The notes beneath the pieces are model-generated. The model made no database searches. It saw nothing but the letters and a program-made list of their open reading frames with translations, and was not told the origin of the DNA. Below, piece after piece: positions 1 to 10,651 of a stretch of DNA of 64,000 nucleotides. Source of the stretch: Rotaria socialis (taxonomy: Eukaryota > Rotifera > Eurotatoria > Philodinida > Philodinidae); NCBI GenBank assembly GCA_905331475.1, contig CAJNYU010001219.1, positions 1-64,000 on the forward strand, given 5' to 3'. Both the position numbers and the translations under genes were made by a program. Each line of letters starts with the position of its first letter. Position 1 is the stretch's first letter.

Positions 1-375
1 ATTGGACGAACTTGAACTATTGTTTGATCCTAAATTCAATGAAAATCCATATATTATATCGAATTCATTAGTCGTAGCAATCTTTGTTAAGTTGAATTGG
101 TTATTACCTGTATTGTTTTTAAGAATAAAAACAAGTGGAATAATAGCAGCCACAATAACAAGAAATAGCACACCAGTAATCATCAAAGCTAAACCCAGTT
201 TCGTGAAACCATTACTCGATGTACAACAACATTCTGTAGCATATCCTATCCTTTTCTTAGATCTTTTATTCTCTTCTTCTTCTTCCTCCTCCCTCTCCTC
301 ATCGCACGTGTCGAATCGAACGGGTTTTCGTTGAAGCCGATACACATTAATGCTAGATGTTGGAACAACACGCAC
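1..375 (-). CDS. Membrane-anchored TIM-barrel glycosidase-like protein, N-terminal exon (partial, runs off the window)
   Basis: The visible part is a cytoplasmic N-terminus, then a run of acidic residues, a basic patch (KRSKK), a Cys triplet, and one strong membrane helix at about 200-135 (GVLFLVIVAAIIPLVFIL). The beginning of the outside part follows and is cut off at base 1. A 3' splice site (TTTCTTTCAG, read on the minus strand) lies at 376-385, so this is not the first exon. The frame is open throughout. It is the intact relative of the copy at 43.3 kb, and similarity continues past the splice site into the intron. The catalytic region lies outside the window; its nature is inferred from the other copy. 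Confidence 0.7.
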   Translation of the reverse strand, partial: MRVVPTSSINVYRLQRKPVRFDTCDEEREEEEEEENKRSKKRIGYATECCCTSSNGFTKLGLALMITGVLFLVIVAAIIPLVFILKNNTGNNQFNLTKIATTNEFDIIYGFSLNLGSNNSSSSSN

Positions 376-553
376 CTGAAAGAAAGGAAAGCTTTAAAAA
401 CTTTGGTCTTTCAATATGAAAATGTGAATGCCTTCATCGTTGTTACTAATGTGCTGGGTCGAATATCTAATAAATGCACGTTATGCTTTCATTTTACTTA
501 TAGTGCGATTCTGTTTAGGTTTGCTTTTTATCTTGCTTTGCAATAAAAACACT
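1..553 (-). repeat. Left arm of a 0.55 kb inverted duplication
   Basis: Read on the minus strand, this segment matches about 42945-43496 of the plus strand. It covers the coding exon and about 180 bases of the upstream intron. Similarity stops near the shared GCAATAAAAACA. The two arms are about 42 kb apart and point in opposite directions. The left arm is truncated by the window edge, so its true length is unknown. Confidence 0.85.
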
Positions 554-1518
554 ATTAAATGAAATCGTATAAAAAAAGCATAAAAATTACGAGTTCTTTT
601 CTATGGATACATAACATGAATTCATTCTTCTTTTAGTTAAATTGAGTATTACTTTAAATGAAATGTTGTTTTTCTCTTTTTTTAAAATTTATTCACTATT
701 GGACCATCATAGAAGGAAAGAATCATCAAAATAACAAGAATCAGGCGTTTGGATTTCATTGATTATTGTTGTGCCAAACTCTTTCTCACTGAAAATCGCT
801 ATTAACCAATTTTTTGTTACGTGTTATCAGTTGAAGATGCGCTACAATTCCGATTATGATGAGATTTGTACATATTATTGTCTGATGTTAAGTCGTTTGT
901 ATATCAAATGTATATCAAAAGAAAATTCAGAAATATCACAGATGACATTGTCGCTTAGCAAAATATTTACTGGAAGAAAACTACAACACCAATAAATGAT
1001 TTTGAAACATATTACCAATAAATAGCACGCGATGCAAATGATCAATATATTGAAAGGAGTTCATCTCTTCATTTGAGAATATAGTTTTATAAAGATCTTT
1101 TTAAAGATTTATTTTATTCTATGCTCAGAATCGCATCTTCTATAAAAGTTACAGTTTTGCTTTTAATGAATATGTAATAATTGCTTTTTCTTTGAAAGAT
1201 AATGAATTCAATAGAATAGCTAGCTGGTGGTTAAACATATTGGTATATAGAGAAAGGTTCCTTTTGATGAGTAAATGTGCAAGTAGTGGAAGAATATGCG
1301 TAGTCCATCGTTAAGCTTTAATATTATTTTCTAGCATAATATGTTTCATAAGTATATGATGCGTATCCGAAACTCGACATTATATTAAATGTAATAAATG
1401 AGATTAAATTATCACCGTCCGCTAAAGATTATAGTGGCTATTGTGTTCATCTCTTGTTAGTCATCACTAGTAAGATCGACTTTGGCATGCAAATACTATT
1501 CTTACACTATGATATAAT

Positions 1519-1713
1519 CGGTGTTCCATAAAGAATGGCCAGCTTTTGTTTACTGTCTTTGAGGCACTTAATAATCGTCTTAAGATCGGATTTTGAGCTT
1601 GTTGGATAGAGAATTCGTTTCTCTGTAAAACTATTCACTTCATTTTTCAAAGAAAATTTTCTTGTCAGTGTAAGATTTAAAAGGTCAACACCTACTAAAT
1701 TATCCAACTGCGG
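1519..1713 (-). repeat. Left arm of inverted pair, with a coding-like frame
   Basis: Read on the minus strand this arm matches 2267-2463 of the plus strand at about 85-90% by eye; shared stretches include CTTAAGACGATTAT and GTGCCTCAAAGACAG. The minus strand is open for about 75 codons from 1734 to 1507 and reads like protein (LVGVDLLNLTLTRK...SDLKTIIKCLKDSK). I do not recognise the family. The other arm has lost this frame. Confidence 0.7.
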
Positions 1714-2266
1714 GGTGAAATTTTCTTCACACATTAAATGATTTGTGTAAGTCTCTGCTAATCTAGGCCAATGTTAAAAGTTAAATATTTTACATCAAAA
1801 GATGGAGAATTCTGTGTTCTATGCTTTCTCGGCCTTTCTAAGGTTCTTGGTACTGTTGCTCAGTAGAAAAGGCTTCGAACTAACCCTTGATAGTATTTTT
1901 AGGAGCAGTACAAAAAATAAGGTTTTCCAAATCCAAACTTCACCTGTGAAACGTCGATTCTCACACCGTTGACTGCAGAATTTAATTCTGAAAAAATGGT
2001 GTACGTGTTAGTTTGAGCAGCTGAAACATTTTAGGCTAGCTAGAATCAAAATAGAATAATCACATGGGTGACCAGCAAAGGGATTTTTCCGTGTTGTCAC
2101 ATTTTCTATTTCAAAAATTGTTTACCCAAATATTTATTCTAAAATCCTGAGAATGACATCATAAGATGCAGAATTTTATGTAGAATATTGTAGCATATTG
2201 TAGCATATTTGATTTTGCAGCAGCCGCTATTTTAAAAATTCCATCGTTTTTTTCGTTTCTTTGATC

Positions 2267-2463
2267 CCGCAGTTGGATGATTTAGTAGGTGTTGATCTTT
2301 TAAATTTTACACTGACAAGAAAAGCTTATTTGAAAAACGAAGTGGATTGTTTTTGTAGAGAAACGAATTCTTTGTCCAACAAGCTTAGAATCAGATCTTA
2401 AGACGATTATCAAGTGCCTCAAAGACAGAAAACAAAAGGTTGCTATTCTTTATGGAACACCCG
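2267..2463 (+). repeat. Right arm of inverted pair, frame broken
   Basis: This is the partner of 1519-1713, in opposite orientation with a 0.55 kb spacer. It begins CCGCAGTTGGATGATTTAG and ends at TATGGAACACCCG. Translation in the matching frame starts as the other arm does (QLDDLVGVDLLNFTLTRK), then shifts and meets stops, so this is a dead copy of the same coding-like segment. Confidence 0.7.
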
Positions 2464-3665
2464 TTACTTTAGTTTAAAACTTTCAAAAGTATTCAATTTT
2501 ACTGATACGAAAATATAAAGGTGATCGATGTGAGTAGAATTCCTTTTATTGCATTATTTCAGAGTAGAGAAAAATGAAGAGATACAGAGAGATATAGAAT
2601 AATATGTCTAGCTAAAATTAGTCGTAAACTGATATTTCTTTTCTAGCACTTCACACGTATCAAATATTGTAGTTTGCTTATAGCCAAAAGGAAAAAAATA
2701 CCTTGATAATGAGTGTGTTCAAACATAAACTAAAATAAGAAACATCTAGTAGATTCATTTATTTATAATTTATGAATTTTTTTCGTTCGAAAGTAAAATA
2801 TTCCCAAATTTTATTATTCATTATTAATATAGGATATTTCAAGGGGAGCAACTTCAGATATTACAAATGTTTTATTTTTCTGTTTAATAAAATTTAACAA
2901 AATATATTGTAATTCAATGGCGCTAGTATACATGATTTCGGGATGCATTTGTAATAATTGGCTATTGTTTATCGCTGGATTCACTAATCTTTTAGTTTCT
3001 TTATTTTATTTTCTTTTCGTGTTTATGTATTGCGATATGGGCCATGACATTCTACGTGTATTGGTTCATAGCACGCCTATAAAATAAATGTAAAATGTAT
3101 TGAACACCAGCTTCTTCTGTAATAAGTATTGTTTTATAAATTAGTCTGATAGAAAAACCTTGCATTTTTTCGTAACACTTATTTTCTTGTTAGTGTACGA
3201 GTACATAACTGAAAATATGCAATATTATAGGTTTCTGTGGATTTAACATTGCAATTCATTGATTAGACGATGTTGTGTAATCTTTAAAATGTTTTCTTCA
3301 GACGCATTGAATCGCATCGAAAATTTCTGAATACTTGTTTTTTTAAATGCGAACTAATCAAAGTTAAATTATTATGAATTATTGAAACGTGGAATTATTG
3401 CCAATAATCAACATGTAGTTTGTATTGGGATATGTGTTAATGTGATTATTAAAATGCTTTGTTACATGCGAAGTTCAGTGAACTTAATTTTCATCGGATC
3501 TGTATTTTATATTGTTGACTAAAGTTTACTTGTAGTTCAGGGTATGAACTAGTAAACATGTTTGCTCTCTTTGTATCAGTCTAAAGTCCACTATTTTTTA
3601 TTCTTGTTACTATCTTTTCTGAATCATTTTGTTTGTTATCCTTATCGTGTGAAAGGACAACATTT

Positions 3666-3687
3666 TATATATATATATATATATATA
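3666..3687. repeat. (TA)n microsatellite
   Basis: An uninterrupted TA run about 60 bases before the start codon of the DPP5-like gene. Confidence 0.9.
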
Positions 3688-3747
3688 GATGAAGGCATAC
3701 TCTTTTTTTTAGTCTTAAGTTTTTTATTCGAATCGATTATCATTACT

Positions 3748-6254
3748 ATGCTGAGCCCAGGCACTGAGTATCTTTTGAATAACGATGACAGACACGCTTC
3801 ATCAAAATCAAAGACTAAAACGGTTTGCTAAATTTTGATATCGTTCATTCTTTGTCAATACTATTTCTATTTAGTATTGTTGGTTCATTTTCGTCTTTTT
3901 ATTGGGTGCTGTGATAATATTAATACCTGCTTTGGTTCTTATTCTACGTAAAGCAAAATGTTCTGGTCCTGTACCACCGCCCGCACCTCCTGCTTGGAAC
4001 GGTAGTGATTATCTATCCAATAGTGATTATTATAAGCAATTGACAACAGTAGATGACTTTAGTCAAATACATAACCTTCGCTTGGATCGCCTTTCGTCTC
4101 CTCGATTTCATCCAATAAATGGAAAGACAATTATTTATCTTAGAAAACAATATCATATGCCTGATTTAAATGGATCTTCAACAACTCTTCATTGGATTGA
4201 TTTAGAAACCAAGAAAAATGTTCAATTGACAAGACCTATTTGGGGTATTAATGATCAACAAGTAAGATGTTTTGAAGAAAAAACTAATTTTCATCATTTG
4301 TAATTGAATTATATTTTCTTCTTTTATTTTAGTTCTACTGGATTGATAGTAAAACAATTCTTTTCCTATCGAATCGAGCAGAATCTAGGCTTAATCAATT
4401 ATTTCAACTAAATTTACCTGATGATGTATCAGCTATAGGCAATTTTCTTGATCCGATTCAAATTACTAATTATCCATTAGATATTGATAATTTAGTAGTA
4501 AATCGGCAAGCAACACGTTTAGCATTCAGTTGTCAAGTTTATTCTAATTTAACTATTCAGGCAACTGCTGATCGACAAGCTACTGAAAAAGCTAGTGGCA
4601 GTTTAGTATATAAATTTGACAAATTATTTATTCGTCATTGGGATGAATTTATGTTGGGCCCACGTCATCATCCATTTATTGTTTCCATTGAACGAGATGC
4701 CAAAAAAAGATTTCATTTTACATCCACACCTACCGATGTTCTCTTTGGCATTGATAGTGATTCACCAACAAGGCCATTTGGAGATGCTAAAAGTCAATGG
4801 TCGTTTAGTGCAAGTGGAAATAAATTTGCTTTTACAAGACAACATGACGAAACAAGTGCAGTTGCTTGGTCAACTAATTTAGATATATTTACTGTTGATT
4901 TGAGCACAAATAATTCACAACCTATATGCATTACATGTGAAAATTTAGCAGCCGATACTGATCCATCATATTCTCCAATCGACGATGACATTTTAGTTTA
5001 TCGTGCACAATCAGTTCCTGGCTATGAATCTGATCGATTCGAAGTCAAACTTTACAATAGTATAGTTTACTTGTTTTTCTTATTGAATTGATTTAGACTT
5101 TTTTTCTTTTTGAACATTTATTTCTAGGCTCTAATGAGACAATTACTCTACTTAATACTTGGGATCGTAGTATTCAAGTAGCTACATGGTCCAATGATGG
5201 TCAAACACTGTTTTTTGAAATAGGGGAAGAAGCACGTAACGTCATTTATAAATTCTCAAATATATTATCATCAACATCGATTCCTATTCGTCTTATGAGC
5301 AATGGTTCATCACATGATATTAATATTCATCCAACAAACGATGAAACATTTGTTTTTACCTATGAAAGTATTACTCAACCAGCTAATGTTTATGTATATG
5401 CATCACCAATATCAATACAACCTGTTACTGATCATAATAATAATCTTTTGGCTAAAGTAAAAATGAGTACAGTTTCGGAGACATTTAATTTCAAAGGCTC
5501 AAATAATGAAACAGTATGGGGATGGCATGTGCCACCAGTAAATGGTACAGCTGAAAAAGCTCCACTCGCTTTTCTTATTCATGGCGGTCCTCAAAGTAGT
5601 TGGTATGATGCATGGAGTTATCGTTGGAATTTTCAAGCATTCTCATCACAAGGTTATGCTGTTATTGCTATTAATTTTCATGGCTCAGACTCCTATGGAC
5701 AAAACTTTACCGATAGTATCACAGGTCACTATGGCACATTACCCTACGAAGATCTACAATTAGGACTTACAGCAGCCTTAAATAATTATACATATATTGA
5801 TGGAAATCGTACTGCAGCATTAGGTGCTAGTTATGGTGGATTTATGATAAATTGGATTGCTGGACATCAAGATATGAGTCAACGTTTCAAAACTCTTATT
5901 TGTCATGATGGTTTATTTGATATGAGAGGTATGGCTTATTCAACTGAAGAATTATGGTTTAGTGAACACGATGCTGGTGGTTTTACTCCCTATGACAATC
6001 CTAATGCATTTGAAGAATTTAATCCGGTCAATCATGTAATTAACTGGACCCAACCAATGTTAATCATTCATGGCGGTCACGACTATCGTGTACCTGATAC
6101 ACAGGGCATTGGTGCATTTACAGCTTTACAACGACGTGGTATTCCTAGTCGAATGCTGTATTTACCAAATGAAAATCATTGGACACTCAATCCATTCAAT
6201 TCCCTTGTCTGGTATCAAGAAGTACTTCATTGGATGCATCATTGGACACAATAA
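3748..6254 (+). CDS. Membrane-anchored DPP5-like prolyl-oligopeptidase family serine peptidase (family S9)
   Basis: Four exons join in frame: 3748-3822, 3875-4261, 4333-5059 and 5128-6254, giving 771 residues; introns are 52, 71 and 68 bp with GT-AG ends. Order: a short cytoplasmic tail, one membrane helix at residues 27-50 (type II), a Pro-rich linker, a beta-propeller-like region, then an alpha/beta hydrolase domain. The catalytic set is visible: Ser in GASYGGF, Asp in HGGHDYRVP, His in NENHW. The C-terminal third, including ALQRRGIPSRMLYLPNENHW, is much closer to fungal dipeptidyl-peptidase 5 than to animal DPP4 as I know those families. It probably cleaves N-terminal dipeptides outside the cell. 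Horizontal origin is inferred. If so, the introns and anchor were gained later or came with the donor gene. Confidence 0.88.
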
Positions 6255-6550
6255 ACACTTGTTTTTTAATTCCTTTTCTTATGTTGTCTATTATTCAGAA
6301 CGCTGATTAAAAATATTTATTGTTTGATGCAATTTTTATGTTTTCTTTTTTTGCTAAACCAATTCAGAAAGAAATGATTGATATTCCTGACAAATGATAC
6401 TATAGCAAGGAGCATTTAATATGTTTCTTAGAAACAAAATCAGTAAGCAATACGTAAACTATCAATGTTACCTTTCAGCCAGATTTTCAAAAATCAATAT
6501 TTATTGAAATTTTCTCAACTAAAAGACCGAAAACTAAAAAGAAACCCTAT

Positions 6551-7590
6551 TAATCATCGATCGATAATTGTAGAAGATGAGCTTCGTATTCTGTTTTATT
6601 TCTAAGGATACGATGCACTGTGAAATAAGTACTTGGTAGCATGAGTACTTCTTCTTCGTCTGGATATATCGATATCGATGTAATATCGAGTGTTGATTTT
6701 GAATCAAAAAATGTGTAAACAATAATAATAGGGCCTTCATCTGGATTGCGTGTTCTCTTATGTGCAAAATTTGAGGGAACTCCTCTTGATTTTGATGTCG
6801 ATTGAAAAGCTTTATTTGCTGATGCAACACCAATTTCATATTTCTGAAGATCTTCCTGAGCTATTAATATACCTCGCTAGGTTTGTTCTGAAATACGCAA
6901 AATATCTAGTTTAGGATTATTCATGATCGCACTCGTATAATAACCACTTCATTTAGAATATCATATTTTGTATACTTTTTTTTACTATCTTCTGCCATAT
7001 ATAGATTCAATTTATGGAATAATGGTCCTTCGGTTGTATAGATTTTTAATAAAAATATTGGATCATTTTTTTTTATTGCTTCAATCAAATAAAATCGAAT
7101 CAATTTACTTTCTTTCGATTCATCATTGTCGAGTATACCGGCACTTGCTATTTTGTGTTACTGTTTTCTTTATGTCACGATCTTTAATACATCCCCACGA
7201 AACAGCACGTATCAGTGTTTTAGCATGGTCTTAACCTAATAGCCATTCGATTTGCTTCATTGGAGCCCCACCGTATCGTTCTTTTGCTGCTTATTCTAAA
7301 CGAGTAAATAGTTCAATAATTTCTTTGCTTGTTGCTAGTCCTATTGGAAATCTACCATTGCTATCTTTTATGCGACTAGATGAGCCATATGCAAGCAAGA
7401 AACGCGTGACCTTTTGATGACCATTAGAACAAGAAACATGAAGACATGTACTCCCGTTGGGTGTCAGTGTATTTTAAACTTTTGGAGAAATATTCGGAAG
7501 TAAAATTTCAACAGCAATTAAATCGCCATCACGACAGTGTTCATAGAAAATACTTTCATTAGTTGAAATCATGTGTTCGGATTCCCCCAT
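6551..7590 (-). pseudogene. Ankyrin-repeat plus arginine ADP-ribosyltransferase (R-S-E type), dead
   Basis: Reading from 7590 towards 6551: a start followed by an ankyrin repeat (core NGSTCLHVSCSNGHQKVTRF), then an ADP-ribosyltransferase domain. The latter keeps the segment LIEAIKKNDPIFLLKIYTTEG, the FQSTS motif, and the acidic DEEEVLMLPSTYF block that holds the E-x-E of this family. At least four stops (after SPKV, FTRLE, EWLLG and SEQT) and several frame changes interrupt it. Bdelloids carry many such ankyrin or TPR plus ART genes; I place it there from memory. No frame long enough for a product survives. Confidence 0.75.
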
Positions 7591-8586
7591 TTGGAAATTG
7601 ATTTTTATTCTGTGTCTAACTGTACAGAGTAGTATTTATTGACAGAGTCTCGACTACAAAAATAAATGAAACGTTTTCGTGCACACCTTCAATTTCAATC
7701 TATTTTCATGCACTGTTATTGCGTTTTGCAGTTTCTTGCTCGAATAAAAAATAGTATAAATTGAATTATTCTGCTGAAAATTATGAAACTTCTGCTAGAA
7801 ATTCAATGAAATAATAATTATCATGATTTTATTTATATGTGGTTAGGTTGTCTCATGAATTTACTAATAAGTGTACATAAAAATAGTCATGGTTCGCCAG
7901 ATATAAGTACAAAATCGGTCTTTTTTGTTTTCTTTTGAATTTTTCAACATGACATGCAACTTATATCTAGAGGAGAATGTTTTTTTTACCCTTCGTTTGT
8001 ACAAAATAACTGCATACGAATACTTCGTTCTCATTAACAAAATATATCTAAGAGCGCAAAATTTATTTAAAAGCAATACTGCTAATACTTTACCTTTATC
8101 AGAACAGAAATTGATATTTAGCAAAAATAAATAAATAATAAAATTTACGAACAACATTTCTTTGAACACACAAACAGGAAAGTAAACGATCTTAAATAAA
8201 CTCTGATATTTTTATGATACATTAAACAATAGATTATGTTCGGATACTCGTAGAAACAGCACATGGAGCACTTAGACTTGTAAAAACAGTACCTATTTTA
8301 AAAGTACTAGAACAAAGGTTTTGCATATTTTACTTCAAGTTAATTTGATTGCTACTAAAAGAAGCTGTTGATTGCGAAATTTTTTCATTATAGATGTCAT
8401 TCATCTACAAACGAGAATAGATCTTTATCATGATAGGTTTATGTAATGATGAGATGATTCATTTGAAGAAAATCATTGACACAGAAAAAAACGAGTCATG
8501 TGTCTTTGTAGGCTTATCGAGCGTCACAAACCGTATAAAAGAAGATTTGAGATTTTCTCCATTGAAAACCTTATCTAAGCTATACA
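7591..8586. other. Intergenic
   Basis: A+T-rich sequence between the dead ART gene and the SVIP cluster. I see no supported gene or repeat. Confidence 0.5.
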
Positions 8587-9290
8587 ATGGGTTTACTCCT
8601 CGATTGTTTTCGCGGCTCAAATAGTCAGCAAAAGTTTCAATCGAACAATTTTGATACACCTGATATGGTATTTTCAGTTTATTATTATGGTTTCATTAGA
8701 ATTTCTTATTGTGCCCTTTTTTCTTTCTCTATAATATATTCTACTTAATCAATTCGATGAATTCTTAAATAGAAAATGGATCAATCCCAATCGATAATTA
8801 TTTTTCTATTCAACTAAAATAATTAAGTCGATTATTTACGATAATAATATGATGAACATTAAATCTAGTAAAAATAATTTTTTTTGTCGAACTCGACTGG
8901 AATCATCTTTTGGTAAATTACTGTTTTGAGTGAGTCAATGAATAAGGAAAACTTTTATTTTTCTTATTCAATTCTGCTGAGTGAAAAGACCAGCGAAGTA
9001 ACAAAAAAATTCAATTGGCTTATATATCCGTTATTTTCTAGGAGACTCGCCGACAAGCAGCAGCTGAAGCAGCTAATCGCCGTTTACAACAGAGTGAAAG
9101 ACGTGGTGTTGATGAAGATGAATTACGTCGCATGAAACAACGTCAAAATGAACGTGAGCGTATTGAAAAACAACTATCAAAATTACCTAAACAAGCTGAT
9201 GATAGTGGTGGTCTGAGAGTAAATATTTATGAATATTTGTTTTTCTATAAATTTCATTTTATCTTTTTGGTTTTAGTGGCAAACGAATTG
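8587..9290 (+). CDS. SVIP: Small VCP/p97-interacting protein (SVIP) homologue
   Basis: Three exons, 8587-8667, 9042-9218 and 9276-9290, join in frame to 90 residues (human SVIP has 77). Exon 1 starts MGLLLDC, matching the MGLCFPC myristoylation/palmitoylation start of SVIP, and ends PDM where human has PDL. Exon 2 carries the VCP-binding motif (RRQAAAEAANRR, then RRG) and a charged helix (MKQRQNERERIEKQ). The last exon gives the conserved end GGLRW. The known role of the family is to sit on the ER membrane and inhibit p97/VCP-dependent ERAD. Exon 1 is too short to stand out alone; its fit rests on the MG-C start and correct phase. It is followed 132 bases later by another start codon on the same strand. 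Confidence 0.87.
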
Positions 9291-9364
9291 ACTGATAGAG
9301 AACTTTTTATGGAATCTTCTAATATAACATGATAATATTTAATTTCTTTTTTCTTGAAATAGTT

Positions 9365-9378
9365 TTTCTTCTTTTCAG
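9365..9378 (+). promoter_or_regulatory. Candidate trans-splice (or 5' UTR) acceptor
   Basis: A pyrimidine tract ending in CAG, 43 bases before the ATG at 9422 and about 75 bases after the SVIP stop. No donor of the same gene lies between. A second such site ends at 9919, directly before the RING-YEATS ATG. Confidence 0.5.
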
Positions 9379-9769
9379 ATAATAGTATGATGAGATTGAG
9401 AGAATGATTTACACATCAATAATGGGTAATACAGCGAATCGTTTATCGTTGTGCGTTAGCCAATCATCTAGAAAAACTCGTCGAGAACGGCCTGTAATTC
9501 TTCTAAAAACAATTTCATTGAATAAATATTGCTTCTATTTTAGTATGTATCACGTCCGTATTGGCAATATCAATATGAAAATCATTTGAATATTTCAACA
9601 CATATGTCATCAGATTCTCAGATTCGTGAAATAAGTCCGACACGTTTATCACCAATAGTTAGGATAATTATTATTAACTTAAGAAATGAACTATTTTTTT
9701 TCATTTATTTCTTAGATTCTTCACGACAATTCTCAATCTCGATCAATGCATATTATTAAAATGACTTAA
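9379..9769 (+). CDS. Small putative N-myristoylated protein, unknown function
   Basis: Exons 9422-9493, 9544-9657 and 9716-9769 join in frame to 79 residues; the two introns are 50 and 58 bp with GT-AG ends. The N-terminus MGNTANRLS fits an N-myristoylation signal. The middle is basic (SRKTRRERP) and aromatic (RPYWQYQYENH), and the rest is Ser-rich. I do not recognise a family. A strong splice acceptor with no donor of its own (TTTTTCTTCTTTTCAG, ending at 9378) sits 43 bases before the ATG, as expected for a leader trans-splice site or a 5' UTR intron. It lies between SVIP and the RING-YEATS gene with gaps of about 90-150 bases. It could also be the 5' part of the RING gene, but its stop codon argues against that. 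Confidence 0.55.
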
Positions 9770-9919
9770 TAGAGTTCAGTATTTTTTTTCAATATTTATT
9801 TTCGGTGATTTTCTGCTGTTTTTCTTTGTTTTTCCCGGTGTGATTTACCATATATTTTTCTTGAAACAAATTTTCTTATAATGGCATATTTTTGTTTGTA
9901 TTTAAATATTTTATTTTAG

Positions 9920-10651
9920 ATGAATTTTGATATATTAAATGTTTATCGAGATTGCCCATTTTGTTTAAAACTACTTTTTGAGCCCACATCAACATTATGT
10001 GGTCATACATTTTGTCTTTTATGTATGGAACGTTTTATATTAACATCAGAACGTGTTTTACAATGTCCAATATGTCGCGATGATTTAAATTATCTTCGTT
10101 CTTCATCTAGTCATTTAAAAACTAATGCAATACTTCATAATTTATTTCGACAACAGTACGAGAAAGAATATGAAATACGGCGAATAGAAACAGAAAATGA
10201 ACGAAAACAAATTACTAAAAAACGTTTCATCATTGGAAATACACATCAACTATTATCATGTGATTATGATTATACAAGGCATGAATGGACACTTTTTGTC
10301 AAATTAAATAATGATGATCAAGATGACATTAGTCAATACATTAAACAAGTTACAATAAATTTACATCCAACATTTACACCATCACAGATAATTCTTGATA
10401 AATCTCCATTTTGTTTAACAAGAATTGGATGGTAAGCAGTGCAATAGCTATGATAGAAATTTTAGAATTTATCTTTATTTACTAGGGGAGTATTTACAAT
10501 TTATTTTACGATAGAATTTCATCCTCAATGGAAGAAATCTGATTTTCGAACAAGTTGGTTCTTGTCGTTTGCAAATACAGGAAATCAAAAAACAATTGAA
10601 ATAGAATTTCAAAAACCAACAGACGATATAAATAATGATGAAATGTCGTGA
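9920..10651 (+). CDS. RING finger-YEATS domain fusion protein
   Basis: Exons 9920-10431 and 10486-10651 join in phase 2 across a 54-base intron, giving 225 residues. Residues 11-55 form a C3HC4 RING (CPFC, CGHTFC, CMERF, CPIC), the E2-binding module of ubiquitin ligases. After a charged helix, residues 105-220 read as a YEATS domain: HEWTLFVKLNN, IKQVTINLHPTF (family LHxSF), and IGWGVF (family GWGxF), with the intron cutting the Trp codon. YEATS domains read acylated histone lysines, so a chromatin-directed E3 ligase is the natural inference. The ATG follows directly after ATTTTATTTTAG, a splice acceptor with no paired donor seen in this gene. Confidence 0.85.

Larger units (their letters stand above)
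554..3747. other. Intergenic, A+T-rich, with one inverted pair
   Basis: I see no intact gene here. The only structure is the inverted pair at 1519-1713 and 2267-2463, listed separately, and a TA run at 3666-3687. Confidence 0.6.
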
